Under the pieces are notes generated by a model. It did no database searches and had not been told where the DNA came from. It saw nothing but the letters and a program-made list of their open reading frames with translations. From NCBI RefSeq assembly GCF_000597865.1, contig NZ_CP007453.1, forward strand, positions 1 through 64,000: 64,000 nt of DNA. The letters are read 5' to 3'. The first letter of the stretch is position 1; each line of letters begins with the position of its first letter. The DNA is from Peptoclostridium acidaminophilum DSM 3953. GTDB lineage: Bacteria; Bacillota; Clostridia; Peptostreptococcales; Peptostreptococcaceae. Below are positions 1 through 7,890 of this stretch, one piece after another. The position numbers and the translations under genes are program-made.

Positions 1-20
1 TTTAATCAAAAAAATTTGAT

Positions 21-517
21 CGCGACCCGAAAATGCCGGTCACGACCCAAAAATGCCGATTACGACCCAAAAATTCCGGTCGCGACCCGAAAATGCCGAT
101 TACGACCCAAAAGTTCCGATGACGAACCAAAAATTCCGGTCACGACCCAAAAATGCCGTTTTTTTTAGGCCGAGTTTGGTCACGACCCAAAAATGCCGTT
201 TTTTTTTGCTCTCAAATCTGCTTTTATATTTTCATACACACTGTGGATATCTTGAAATATGGGCATCCGTATTTTTTTAGTTTGGTCGCGACCCCAAAAT
301 GCCGTTTTCGGCTAAAAACGACGTTTTTTTGAGCCGAGTTTGGTTACGACCCAAAAATGCCGGATTCAAACAGCTTTCAATTCATGATCTTAGCTCCAGG
401 AGCTGTTGAAAAAGCAGACTTTTCGGCTAAACACAATTTGCAACTGTTTTTTTTGATCACGACCCTAAAATTCCGGTCGCGACCCAAAAATTCCGATTAC
501 GAACCTAAAATTCCTTT
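21..517. repeat. Iteron cluster (13 copies of a 20-base repeat), likely plasmid origin
   Basis: Seven head-to-tail copies of exactly 20 bases run from 21 to 160 (core CGACCCAAAAATGCCG with A/G, G/T and last-base variation). Further copies lie at 181-200, 287-306, 345-364, 458-477, 478-497 and 498-517. All point the same way and end about 110 bases before the initiator candidate at 627. Regular direct repeats beside a DNA-binding protein gene are the usual form of iteron origins, where the initiator binds to start replication and to limit copy number. T-rich stretches (for example 161-167 and 199-208) between the outlying copies could help melting. The repeat count is seen directly; the origin role is inferred. 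Confidence 0.85.
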
Positions 518-584
518 TACAATATATGTAATCAATTTTTATTTTTTGTTGATATTTTCTATAATGTAAAAGTAGCATCAGTAT

Positions 585-593
585 TGTGGATAA
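585..593 (-). promoter_or_regulatory. DnaA box upstream of the initiator candidate
   Basis: TGTGGATAA is the exact reverse complement of the consensus DnaA box TTATCCACA. It lies between the last iteron and the start codon at 627. A one-mismatch copy (TGTGGATAT) is at 242-250, inside the iteron region. Joint use of iterons and DnaA boxes is common in plasmid origins. Confidence 0.6.
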
Positions 594-626
594 GTGTATA
601 TATTTTGAATGAAAGGAGGAAGGGAT

Positions 627-1640
627 ATGGCCAACAAAGTTTCTATATCACACGCGCTCTCAGTGCTTCACAGCAAAAAACACCATAAGCTAATAGACGT
701 ATTCAACACCGTTTGCAGAATGTCAACCCAGATAAGGCGCGACTGGTACGTAGAGGCTCTCACGGGCGACATCGACGCATCCAAGGAATACATATTCATA
801 GTAAGGACAGCCAACCCTTCAATATGCTGCCTTTCAAAAATGATACTGGAGGAAGCCGGATACATGCACAGGAGCACCGTGAGCCAGTGCTTAAACGAGC
901 TTGCCGACATGGGGATAGTAAGCTACAACCCTTCATATCTGGGCTGGGAGATAATCGGAATGGAGGATGCTTTCAACAAAGCCGACTCTGAGACATCTCC
1001 AGGCGGATACATGGAGCTTAGAAAGCTCTTCTTCTCAAGGGAATTCTACGAGATGAACGTAACCCTCAAGAAGATAGTATACTACTGCAGCATACTCATG
1101 AGCACGAAGGGCTTTAAATCCAAAAACAGCTTCATTATAAACCTCAAGAAGGAAAATCCCGAATGGACTTCCTTCCTAAACACCGACAACATATACTACA
1201 TAAAATCTCTAATAACAAGGCTTATTGACGATAGCAACCTGCTTAGAAAACTAGAGCAAAAGCAATATGCCCACAGGAGCATAAAAAATAAAAATAGGTT
1301 CCTGTTTATACTAAAGCCTCTCGAAAAGCTCAAGCTTTTCATAAAGGACAGTCCTCTAAGTGCTCAAGATAAGCTGAACAGCCTTATTTCAAAGCACAAG
1401 GAGCTGTATTCATACATAGCCGGACTTCGCGACAAGCTCGAGCAGCCTGCAAGGTCGAGAGCAACCGACAGCGTGATCTGCGCTCTTGTGGAAGCTCTCC
1501 GATACCTGAACCGCTCGACGGTTGAACTTGTAGTTGACAGCGTATTTACAAGAATTCATAACGGCTATGTAAGCCATCCTTCGGCTTACATAGCCAAGAT
1601 ACTCCAAAAGCATGCCGCATACAAAAAACTGCTACTCTAG
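627..1640 (+). CDS. Putative replication initiator protein, winged-helix type
   Basis: This 337-residue protein is not clearly assignable to a named family by eye. Its place is telling: it directly follows the iterons and a DnaA box and is bracketed by further DnaA boxes downstream. Residues near 70-105 (SKMILEEAGYMHRSTVSQCL) resemble a helix-turn-helix. The middle and C-terminal parts are rich in Lys and Arg, consistent with DNA binding. The ATG at 627 is preferred over the in-frame ATG at 609, because AAAGGAGGA at 612-620 makes a good ribosome site for 627. A hairpin terminator follows at 1688. The initiator role is inferred from context; a transcription regulator is the alternative. Confidence 0.6.
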   Translation: MANKVSISHALSVLHSKKHHKLIDVFNTVCRMSTQIRRDWYVEALTGDIDASKEYIFIVRTANPSICCLSKMILEEAGYMHRSTVSQCLNELADMGIVSYNPSYLGWEIIGMEDAFNKADSETSPGGYMELRKLFFSREFYEMNVTLKKIVYYCSILMSTKGFKSKNSFIINLKKENPEWTSFLNTDNIYYIKSLITRLIDDSNLLRKLEQKQYAHRSIKNKNRFLFILKPLEKLKLFIKDSPLSAQDKLNSLISKHKELYSYIAGLRDKLEQPARSRATDSVICALVEALRYLNRSTVELVVDSVFTRIHNGYVSHPSAYIAKILQKHAAYKKLLL

Positions 1641-1687
1641 GTATGCCTTTTTGGCGTGTCTTTTTTTTTGACCCTTTAAACCTATTC

Positions 1688-1708
1688 GCCCCATCGGGGC
1701 TTTTTTTA
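1688..1708 (+). terminator. Rho-independent terminator of the initiator candidate gene
   Basis: GCCCC-ATC-GGGGC stem-loop (1688-1700) followed by a run of T, 48 bases after the stop codon at 1640. Confidence 0.75.
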
Positions 1709-1739
1709 TGCGCTGCTGTTCACAAGAATGTTTATATTG

Positions 1740-1777
1740 TGTGGATAACCTGTTGGTAATCTCCCTTTTTATCCACA
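1740..1777. promoter_or_regulatory. Pair of divergent DnaA boxes
   Basis: TGTGGATAA at 1740-1748 and TTATCCACA at 1769-1777 are two exact consensus DnaA boxes in opposite orientation, 20 bases apart. They sit in a non-coding stretch just downstream of the initiator candidate. Together with the box at 585 they bracket that gene and support an origin here. Confidence 0.65.
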
Positions 1778-2111
1778 CCGCTGGTTTTCATTTATTTTTT
1801 GATGTCCTATAATTTTTAAAAATATCATGTTTTTATTTTTAGTTTTCAAAATATATTGAAATTGCTCCGTAATTTTTAAAATCAAACTGCTTTGTCCGCC
1901 GCTTTTTTTCGTACACCCATAGAGCTGTTGCACCTGATGAGCTGCCGGCTCCCATATAAATGTTTGTTTTTATATTAATATTTGTTCTTAATTAATATTA
2001 GGGTTGTATTAATACTGCAGCATGTTTCACATGGAACAAAAAAATTCCTTTGAACCATGCAACCCCTATAGGCGCATAACCAAAAAACAAGGTCAATTTG
2101 AATTGCTTATC
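1778..2111. other. AT-rich non-coding region next to DnaA boxes
   Basis: No gene is seen. The stretch is very AT-rich, with repeated TTAATATTA-like sequence around 1974-2013. It could be the DNA-unwinding element of the origin, but no defined 13-mer array was recognised. Confidence 0.35.
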
Positions 2112-2152
2112 AAAAAAATAAAAAACCGAGCTTACTTATGAAAGGCTCGGTT
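2112..2152 (-). terminator. Terminator of the GGDEF gene
   Basis: On the minus strand AACCGAGC (2145-2152) pairs with GCTCGGTT (2124-2131) and is followed by a T-rich run. It lies just past the stop of the gene ending at 2186. Confidence 0.75.
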
Positions 2153-2185
2153 AACAAAAACGCTCGCATGTAATTGTTCTAAGTA

Positions 2186-3856
2186 TCAGCTTGAAAAGTC
2201 GGTAGTCCTTTGCTGCAAGCCAATTGAAACATCGTCAACTTCCGTAAATTTGTCTAAGTACATATTGCTGTCAGCACACTTTAAAAGAGATATTTTATCG
2301 GTGCCGTCATAAGGATAGACGGCAGCTCCCACACTGAGTCCTATCTGTATTCTGTGGCCTTCTATCTTCAATGGGAGCTCGAAGGATTCACGGATTCTTT
2401 TAATTACAGGCAAAATATCGTCCTTTTCGTAAAGCCTGTCAATTATGGCAATGAATTCATCGCCTCCGTGCCTTGCTATAAAGTCCCCGCTTCTGAGGCT
2501 CATGCTCATCCGTTTTGAAGCCTGGACAAGGACCTTGTCTCCCACGCTGTGGCCGTAGGTGTCGTTTATTTCCTTGAAACGGTCAATATCTATAAAAAGG
2601 AGTGCGAATCGCTCCTTTGAAACCTCAGCACGACTCAGATAGGAATCCAGGCTGCGTAGGAAGTTTCTCCTGTTGGGAAGGCACGTTAGCGGATCGCAGT
2701 TTGCAAGAATGTCCAGCTTGGCGTTTTTAGCCTTAAGCTCGTAGGTGCGCTCGGCTATCATGAGCTCCAGATTCTCATTCAGATGGTGTATCTCCCTTAT
2801 CTTTTCACAGAGCTGCTCGTTGAGCTGATTTGTCTCCTCCATTCTGACTTTCAGCGAGTTGTTAAGCTCCTTTTGGTGGACCAGAAGCTTGGCGTTTTGT
2901 GCCGATATCTTTATATGGCGGGTCATTAAGTGGTGAAGGAGGACAAGGCCTGAAAAAAATGCTATTGTCTTGAAGTCACGGTAGTTTGTTATGAATATCA
3001 CGCCCAGGGGAATCAGCATTATCCATGTGTGATCCTTTACAGCTGCCATTTCAGCATCGGCTATGTGAACATGGTGGACGCCGCCCTTTTCCATATGCTG
3101 CATGTAGTAGCCGGAGGCTCCTATTAGAAGCACCGAAATATACCAGAACAGATCCACAATATTGCTGGACATGTAGCTGTCTCGCAGGACCTGATGGTAG
3201 TAGACGGCATCTGCTACACAGAATATGGCTATGCCGCTTAGCAGGAGAAAGTAGACTCTTCTGGGAAATATGCTGTCTGAGCGTGACACAGTCAGAATCA
3301 AAAACCCTGATAGAGCTATAAAATCAAGCATAACAGATATTACTGTCCTCCACTCTGATGCTGACATTATTTTTAGAGACGGGAGGATGCCCTTGAAAAA
3401 AAGCAGCCATGATATATATGTAAATATGCATAATACAGTAATAGAGTCCATGAGCAACTGGAGCGAATCCCATTTCCCCTTTTCCTTGAATGCCAGGATT
3501 ATAGTGCTCAGCATAAGGAAGAGACTGTTGAGGGAATAAAAAATATAGCTCGTGCTCCATTCAGGTATTTCCTGGCGCATCAGAACCTCGTGGTATACCC
3601 AGACTGCGTCTCCCAGAAAGAAGAAAAGCACACTGAGCATCATCATGAGCCAGTAGGCCTTGTTGTGCTTTACATGTCTGCAGGCATATACGAGGAGGGC
3701 TAGCGCTCCGGCATCTCCTGCCAGTGAAAAAAAGTCGCCGACTACCATGCCTGCCTCCCCTGAAGAGAAAAGAAGCCATGCAAGGTATGAGGTGACATAC
3801 ATTGCAATCATCAGCGGCAGAGCGGAATAAAGGTTAAATTCAGAAGCCTTGTTCAT
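2186..3856 (-). CDS. Membrane-bound diguanylate cyclase (GGDEF)
   Basis: This 556-residue protein makes cyclic di-GMP from two GTP. About eight hydrophobic segments fill residues 10-310, so the N-terminal half is a membrane sensor of unknown ligand. A charged, probably coiled-coil linker follows (about 320-375). The GGDEF domain at about 385-545 carries an intact GGDEF motif near residue 462, and an RSGD inhibitory (I) site exactly five residues before it, so product feedback is expected. ATG at 3856 is preceded by TTGGGGGGTTG, a good ribosome site. It stands alone with its own terminator. At least three other c-di-GMP proteins are in the window. Confidence 0.9.
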   Translation of the reverse strand: MNKASEFNLYSALPLMIAMYVTSYLAWLLFSSGEAGMVVGDFFSLAGDAGALALLVYACRHVKHNKAYWLMMMLSVLFFFLGDAVWVYHEVLMRQEIPEWSTSYIFYSLNSLFLMLSTIILAFKEKGKWDSLQLLMDSITVLCIFTYISWLLFFKGILPSLKIMSASEWRTVISVMLDFIALSGFLILTVSRSDSIFPRRVYFLLLSGIAIFCVADAVYYHQVLRDSYMSSNIVDLFWYISVLLIGASGYYMQHMEKGGVHHVHIADAEMAAVKDHTWIMLIPLGVIFITNYRDFKTIAFFSGLVLLHHLMTRHIKISAQNAKLLVHQKELNNSLKVRMEETNQLNEQLCEKIREIHHLNENLELMIAERTYELKAKNAKLDILANCDPLTCLPNRRNFLRSLDSYLSRAEVSKERFALLFIDIDRFKEINDTYGHSVGDKVLVQASKRMSMSLRSGDFIARHGGDEFIAIIDRLYEKDDILPVIKRIRESFELPLKIEGHRIQIGLSVGAAVYPYDGTDKISLLKCADSNMYLDKFTEVDDVSIGLQQRTTDFSS

Positions 3857-4155
3857 ACTATCAACCCCCCAATTTCCGAAATCAGACCTGCAAAAGGTCG
3901 CATGAGTATAGGTCTAAAAGACCATATTAACAAAATTATACACCTTGGACATAAATATTCAAGTACTGTGTGTAAAAAAATACATTATAATATTCAGAAT
4001 ATTCAGACATATAATACAAAATAAGCTGCATTTCCTACGGGAATGCAGCAGAATCAAAGGCTTATGAAGTTATAATATTTTAAGTCGGGGACTAAAAATA
4101 TTTAAACAGCACCGTATAAAAAATGAATAACCTTCAAACTGAAGGCAGACTAGCC
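3857..4155. other. Intergenic region with small hairpins
   Basis: No gene is seen in these 299 bases. GCTGCATT (4023-4030) pairs with AATGCAGC (about 4043-4050); read on the minus strand this could be a weak terminator for the usp-rhodanese pair. Two short inverted repeats based on GGTCTTTTAGACC and GACCTTTTGCAGGTC lie at about 3889-3932, in the leader of the GGDEF gene. They match no riboswitch class I know. Confidence 0.4.
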
Positions 4156-4494
4156 TCATTTTTGCTCGTGTATTCTTATGTGCCTGACAAGCTTAAACCA
4201 GCCCTCCTCCATTCCGCCTTTAAGGTAGAAGGAGTTGTAGCCCTTGTAGCCTATATCGCCTGATAGCGTTGATGCAGGCTCGTCTAGATCCGACACGACA
4301 ATAACCGGAATCTCCGTGGATTCGGATGCGCCCTCCAGATAATCCAAAGCTCCATCGGCGTCAATGTGCACGGCGCCGCTCAAGTGGTACTCGTCGTAGG
4401 CTTGCTTTCTCCTTATGTCCAGAATTATGATTTTATCTCGCGCTGCAAGCAGCGAGAAAAGGTCGCTCGCAGTGATGTAGCCTTTTGTTTCCAT
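4156..4494 (-). CDS. Rhodanese-like domain protein lacking the catalytic cysteine
   Basis: A single rhodanese-like domain of 112 residues, with the family pattern LDIRRKQAYDEYHLSGAVHI near residues 24-43. At the place where active sulfurtransferases carry Cys in the loop after the central strand, this protein reads VIVVSDLDEPAS. Sulfur transfer by the usual route is therefore unlikely, and a binding or regulatory role is more probable. ATG at 4494 has GAGGTG nine bases upstream; a longer reading frame to 4536 would overlap the previous gene and lacks such a site. It is 13 bases downstream of the universal stress protein gene and is probably co-transcribed with it. Confidence 0.75.
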   Translation of the reverse strand: METKGYITASDLFSLLAARDKIIILDIRRKQAYDEYHLSGAVHIDADGALDYLEGASESTEIPVIVVSDLDEPASTLSGDIGYKGYNSFYLKGGMEEGWFKLVRHIRIHEQK

Positions 4495-4507
4495 GTCGTG
4501 ATGCACC

Positions 4508-5002
4508 TCACTTTTTGCGTAGTGAATCGAGATCAATAACCTTGCAGAACTCGTGCTTTACAACAAGCACAGGCTTTGTGGCATAGTGGAGAACCTTGTT
4601 GGTTGTGCTGCCCATAAGGAAGCGTTTGTTTACAGATATGCCATGGGAGCACATAATAATAAGATCGAAATGCTCGTTTTCGGCTATCTCTATTATAATT
4701 TCAGCTGGGTTTCCATGCTCAACGCGTGTTTGGGCCTTTATGCCCTTTTGGGAAAGCAGGTTTCTCATCTGGCTTACTATGCCTATGCTTCTTTTGTTTC
4801 TCTCATTCTGGTCCAGAACTGTATTGCTAAGGCCGTACTTATCAAGCGTTGTGGCACTGTGAATTGGCTGAGGGTATTTGTGCTGGACGTTGAGCACTGT
4901 TATTTCAGCATTGAACTTGAGCACTATGTCTTCCACAACCTTTAAAAAATTTATCCTGCACTCTGAGCCATCCACAGGCAGAAGGATCTTTCTGATGTCC
5001 AC
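4508..5002 (-). CDS. Universal stress protein (UspA family)
   Basis: This 164-residue protein is a single Usp domain, an alpha/beta fold that often binds ATP and acts in stress survival. The N-terminal strand IRKILLPVDGS and C-terminal TTNKVLHYATKPVLVV are typical. Of the ATP motif G-2x-G-9x-G(S/T), the second half is present (HG, nine residues, GS) but the first Gly is missing, so nucleotide binding is uncertain. The GTG at 5002 is chosen because GGGAGG lies seven bases upstream; the in-frame ATG at 5026 has no such site. It heads a two-gene unit with the rhodanese-like gene. Confidence 0.85.
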   Translation of the reverse strand: MDIRKILLPVDGSECRINFLKVVEDIVLKFNAEITVLNVQHKYPQPIHSATTLDKYGLSNTVLDQNERNKRSIGIVSQMRNLLSQKGIKAQTRVEHGNPAEIIIEIAENEHFDLIIMCSHGISVNKRFLMGSTTNKVLHYATKPVLVVKHEFCKVIDLDSLRKK

Positions 5003-5092
5003 ACAAACGCCTCCCTTCAAAATCATTCATAATATAATATTATACCCATTATACAAGTAATATGTGCACCATATTTTATGGTATGCTCCGAC

Positions 5093-5147
5093 ATAAAAAA
5101 TGCAGGGCTTTCCGGAGGCGTATTGCCAAATCCAGAGACCCTGCATT
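5093..5147 (-). terminator. Terminator of the 510-residue protein gene
   Basis: On the minus strand TGCAGGG (5139-5145) pairs with CCCTGCA (5101-5107) around a large loop with internal pairing, then TTTTTT follows. It lies 26 bases past the stop at 5173. Confidence 0.7.
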
Positions 5148-5172
5148 AATTTGAAGTGTGCATATATGCTGT

Positions 5173-6705
5173 TTATTTTATGTCTATTTCTTTTCTCAGC
5201 GGGAACTGATTGAAGTACATTTTGTATATATTGCCGTTGTCCTTGACCTCGTAGCCCTTGAGTATGCTGTCCTTCTTCTCGAGTATATCCTCCAGCGAGT
5301 TTTCTATCTTCTTCTTTCTTATATTGGGCTTGCCCTCGAGGAACGTCCTTGTGGAAAGCTCACGCAATGTGTAATCCTTTTCTATGGCGCTGACTGTCTG
5401 CTTCTTCTTCTGGTTGTTCGACATTATCTCGACAAGGTCGATTACAAGCGTCTTGTAGAGTATCGGCGAAAGCTCGAACTTAAGCGAGGATATCTCCTCG
5501 GAATACAGCTCGGTATAGTTCTTCTCGAGTATCTGCTCCCTCAGCCTGCTGTCTATCTCAACTATCCACTCCTGCTCGCCGGAGGAGTTGAACGTAGGTT
5601 TCTCTATGGCGTTTATGATGTAGAAATTTCTGGTTATGTTGTTTGCAAGCTGCACTGTGTACATGTTCATTGAAAGGTAGAAAAGCGCCTTTTTTATCTT
5701 GTTGTAGAGCTTGCCCGAGTTGCTCGAGTTCCACAGGCCAAGCAGCTGGTTGAAAGAGAAGGCTATCTTGTTTGATGATTTTAGCTGTTCCCTGCCGATC
5801 TGAAGCACACCTATGAGCGTTGCAAGCTCGAACCTTCCAAGCGATATGGGATCCTTTGACGAGTCGAAGTTGGCATTGAGGAACTCGTTTTCGGACTGAT
5901 TCGGCACGGTTATTGAGAGGCTGTTTTTGAGGTTCTTGTCGAATACGAGCATGGTCTTGCCATCCTCGAGCTCGACGATGTTCTCATGCTTGAACACCTC
6001 TATAGGGCTTACCCTGAAGAGCCCGTCGAGCAGCAGCCAGTTCGGAATCTGTCCGGCCTCGTTCTCCTTTATGCTAAGCGTCGAATCATCTTCCGGAATC
6101 GACTTGTTCAGCTTTATGTCAAGGCCGTTTTTGACCATCTCCTTGAGCAGTATGTACGTCAGCTCTGTCTGGAAAATCAGATTTTTCTGCGACTTTACAA
6201 GCTCGTCCACATAGAAGAACGACGAGAGGTAAAGGCTTTTGCCCTTGAGCCAGTCGCTCACGTGCTGCATCCTCATCTCGTTGAACTCCGTGAGCGAGAG
6301 CTCCGGCTTTTTGGAGAGGTACTCCTTTATTATGTATTTTTTGGCGTTGCTCTTCTTGAAATAGTCCTCGACAGATGCCGCCCATTTTTTCTTGTATGTC
6401 TTTATCTTCTTGTCGAGCAGGTTGAGTTCCTTTGTCTTCTTGTAAGTGGGCTTTTCCACCTCTGGAAGAATGTCCTCCATAAGGTATATGCAAGAATGCA
6501 CAAGCCTGAGCACGTCCTCCCTGCGGGAGCTGCTTTCATCGACTGAATCGAAACCCTTGAGGGAAAGCTTGGCGGAAATCTCGTCGTATACCTTATTGCT
6601 TTTTTTGTGGGGGAAGTTCTCGCTCACAAAATATGTAATGGGCTCATACTCCTCCTTGCGCAGCATCTCTATTAGGTTAAGAAAAACTATCTCGTTGCTG
6701 TTCAT
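5173..6705 (-). CDS. Conserved plasmid-type protein, possible second replication initiator
   Basis: I do not recognise a defined family in this 510-residue soluble protein. It is rich in charged residues, with a Lys-rich stretch at about 88-130 and a C-terminal third (about 385-500) whose pattern could fit winged-helix folds. There is no signal peptide or membrane segment. It is transcribed divergently from parA, sharing a control region with four GTTATAAC-like sites, which suggests a role in replication or maintenance of the replicon. AAGGAG lies eight bases before the ATG at 6705. A terminator follows. Function is inferred from position only. Confidence 0.5.
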   Translation of the reverse strand: MNSNEIVFLNLIEMLRKEEYEPITYFVSENFPHKKSNKVYDEISAKLSLKGFDSVDESSSRREDVLRLVHSCIYLMEDILPEVEKPTYKKTKELNLLDKKIKTYKKKWAASVEDYFKKSNAKKYIIKEYLSKKPELSLTEFNEMRMQHVSDWLKGKSLYLSSFFYVDELVKSQKNLIFQTELTYILLKEMVKNGLDIKLNKSIPEDDSTLSIKENEAGQIPNWLLLDGLFRVSPIEVFKHENIVELEDGKTMLVFDKNLKNSLSITVPNQSENEFLNANFDSSKDPISLGRFELATLIGVLQIGREQLKSSNKIAFSFNQLLGLWNSSNSGKLYNKIKKALFYLSMNMYTVQLANNITRNFYIINAIEKPTFNSSGEQEWIVEIDSRLREQILEKNYTELYSEEISSLKFELSPILYKTLVIDLVEIMSNNQKKKQTVSAIEKDYTLRELSTRTFLEGKPNIRKKKIENSLEDILEKKDSILKGYEVKDNGNIYKMYFNQFPLRKEIDIK

Positions 6706-6743
6706 ATGGCACTCTCCTTTTGAAAGAGATTGGAAATGTCATG

Positions 6744-6869
6744 GTTATAACTTTTTCAATACAAATATAATATAGCACAATATCATGCCTATCAACAACA
6801 TCAATCTGCTTTTTCGGTTATAACTTTTTTGGCTGAAAAGGTTATAACTATAGCGGAAAAGGTTATGAC
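6744..6869. promoter_or_regulatory. Four GTTATAAC-type sites between the divergent genes
   Basis: The 8-base palindrome GTTATAAC occurs at 6744-6751, 6817-6824 and 6841-6848, with a one-base variant (GTTATGAC) at 6862-6869. The last three are embedded in a repeated AAAAGGTTATAACTA-like unit about 21-24 bases apart, that is, on nearly the same helix face. They fill the region between the 510-residue gene and parA. They are good candidates for operators bound by the HTH domain of ParA, or for centromere sites bound by ParB. Confidence 0.6.
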
Positions 6870-6915
6870 TATGGTATACTGTAATCAAATGAAAAAACAG
6901 GGAGGCGATTTTGCG

Positions 6916-7890
6916 GTGAAGGGAAAGGTTTTGTTTGAGAACATAAGGAACAGAAGGCTTGAAGTTGAATTCACGCAGCAGGACCTTGCAAACACGAGCG
7001 GCCTTAGTCTCAGCCTTATAAAGGCGATAGAGACGGGAAGAAGCGAATCAGGAAGGGAAAACATCGAAAAGATAAGCGCAGCACTCGGAGTTGCCATAGA
7101 TGACATATACATAGGTGATTACAGGGAGACAAAGGTAGTATCGATTGCCAATAACAAGGGCGGTTCGGGCAAGACGTCAGTAGTTGCGGGCCTTGGCTAC
7201 GCGCTGGCGGAAAAGGGCTACAAGATACTCTTTGTAGACGGCGACGCGCAGTTCAACCTCTCCTACTCGCTGGGGATGAACCTTTCGCCTGAGAACAGCC
7301 TCAACCACGCAATAATAAATGAAAACAGCCTCATGGGATATATACAAAGAACGGCGTACGACAATATGGATATAATAGTCTCCGACTTCGACATGGCCCT
7401 CATAGAGATGAAGCTTTTCACGAAGGTCATGAGGGAGAGCGTGATGAGGAAGATACTCGAGCCGGTCGTGGAGGCGGGCATATACGACTTCATACTTATC
7501 GACACGAATCCTACGCTGGGAATACTCAATTTCAACATACTAAACGCCTCCGACTACGTGATAATACCCGTGGAGCTCTCGAGCTTCGGCATAATAGGCC
7601 TCAATACCATAAAAAACTACATCAACGAGATAAGGACCTTCAACAGAAACCTCGAGCTGGCAGGAGTGCTCATGAACAAGGTTGACAAGAGGGAGAGCAT
7701 AACAGACGACGCGCAGGACGTGCTCGAGCAGACCTTCGGAGAGATAGTCTTCAAGAGCTATATCTCGGTAGATACCAACATAAAAAAGGCCCAATGGGAC
7801 AGGCAGCCGCTTGACCTTTTCAACAGAAACTCCAGAGCCACAAAGCAGTTCAAGAGCTTTGCAGAGGAGGTAATTAGAATTGTCAAGTAA
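6916..7890 (+). CDS. parA: ParA partition ATPase with N-terminal HTH domain
   Basis: A 324-residue fusion. Residues 1-62 are a Cro/CI-type helix-turn-helix (FTQQDLANTSGLSLSLIKAI). The rest is a ParA ATPase with the deviant Walker A motif NNKGGSGKTS near residue 80, the following VDGDAQ strand, and Walker B-like ILIDTNP. ParA drives plasmid segregation together with ParB. The HTH probably autoregulates the operon through the upstream GTTATAAC sites. GTG at 6916 is preferred, with GGGAGG ten bases upstream; a longer frame from 6829 would translate the operator repeats themselves. It overlaps parB by 11 bases. Confidence 0.9.
   Translation: MKGKVLFENIRNRRLEVEFTQQDLANTSGLSLSLIKAIETGRSESGRENIEKISAALGVAIDDIYIGDYRETKVVSIANNKGGSGKTSVVAGLGYALAEKGYKILFVDGDAQFNLSYSLGMNLSPENSLNHAIINENSLMGYIQRTAYDNMDIIVSDFDMALIEMKLFTKVMRESVMRKILEPVVEAGIYDFILIDTNPTLGILNFNILNASDYVIIPVELSSFGIIGLNTIKNYINEIRTFNRNLELAGVLMNKVDKRESITDDAQDVLEQTFGEIVFKSYISVDTNIKKAQWDRQPLDLFNRNSRATKQFKSFAEEVIRIVK

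Noticed and set aside
53-569. Open frames over the iteron region
   Set aside because: They translate the iterons themselves and have no ribosome site.
3857-3960. Possible c-di-GMP riboswitch before the GGDEF gene
   Set aside because: Small inverted repeats are present, but the conserved GEMM core is not.
5101-5145. Possible S-box-like sequence (TTTGGCA within a hairpin)
   Set aside because: It lacks the GGGACTGGCCC and CCGGCAACC core; it is only the terminator of the adjacent gene.
6829-6915. N-terminal extension of ParA from an ATG at 6829
   Set aside because: The extension (AEKVITIAEKVMT) is the translation of the GTTATAAC repeats, and a good ribosome site favours the GTG at 6916.
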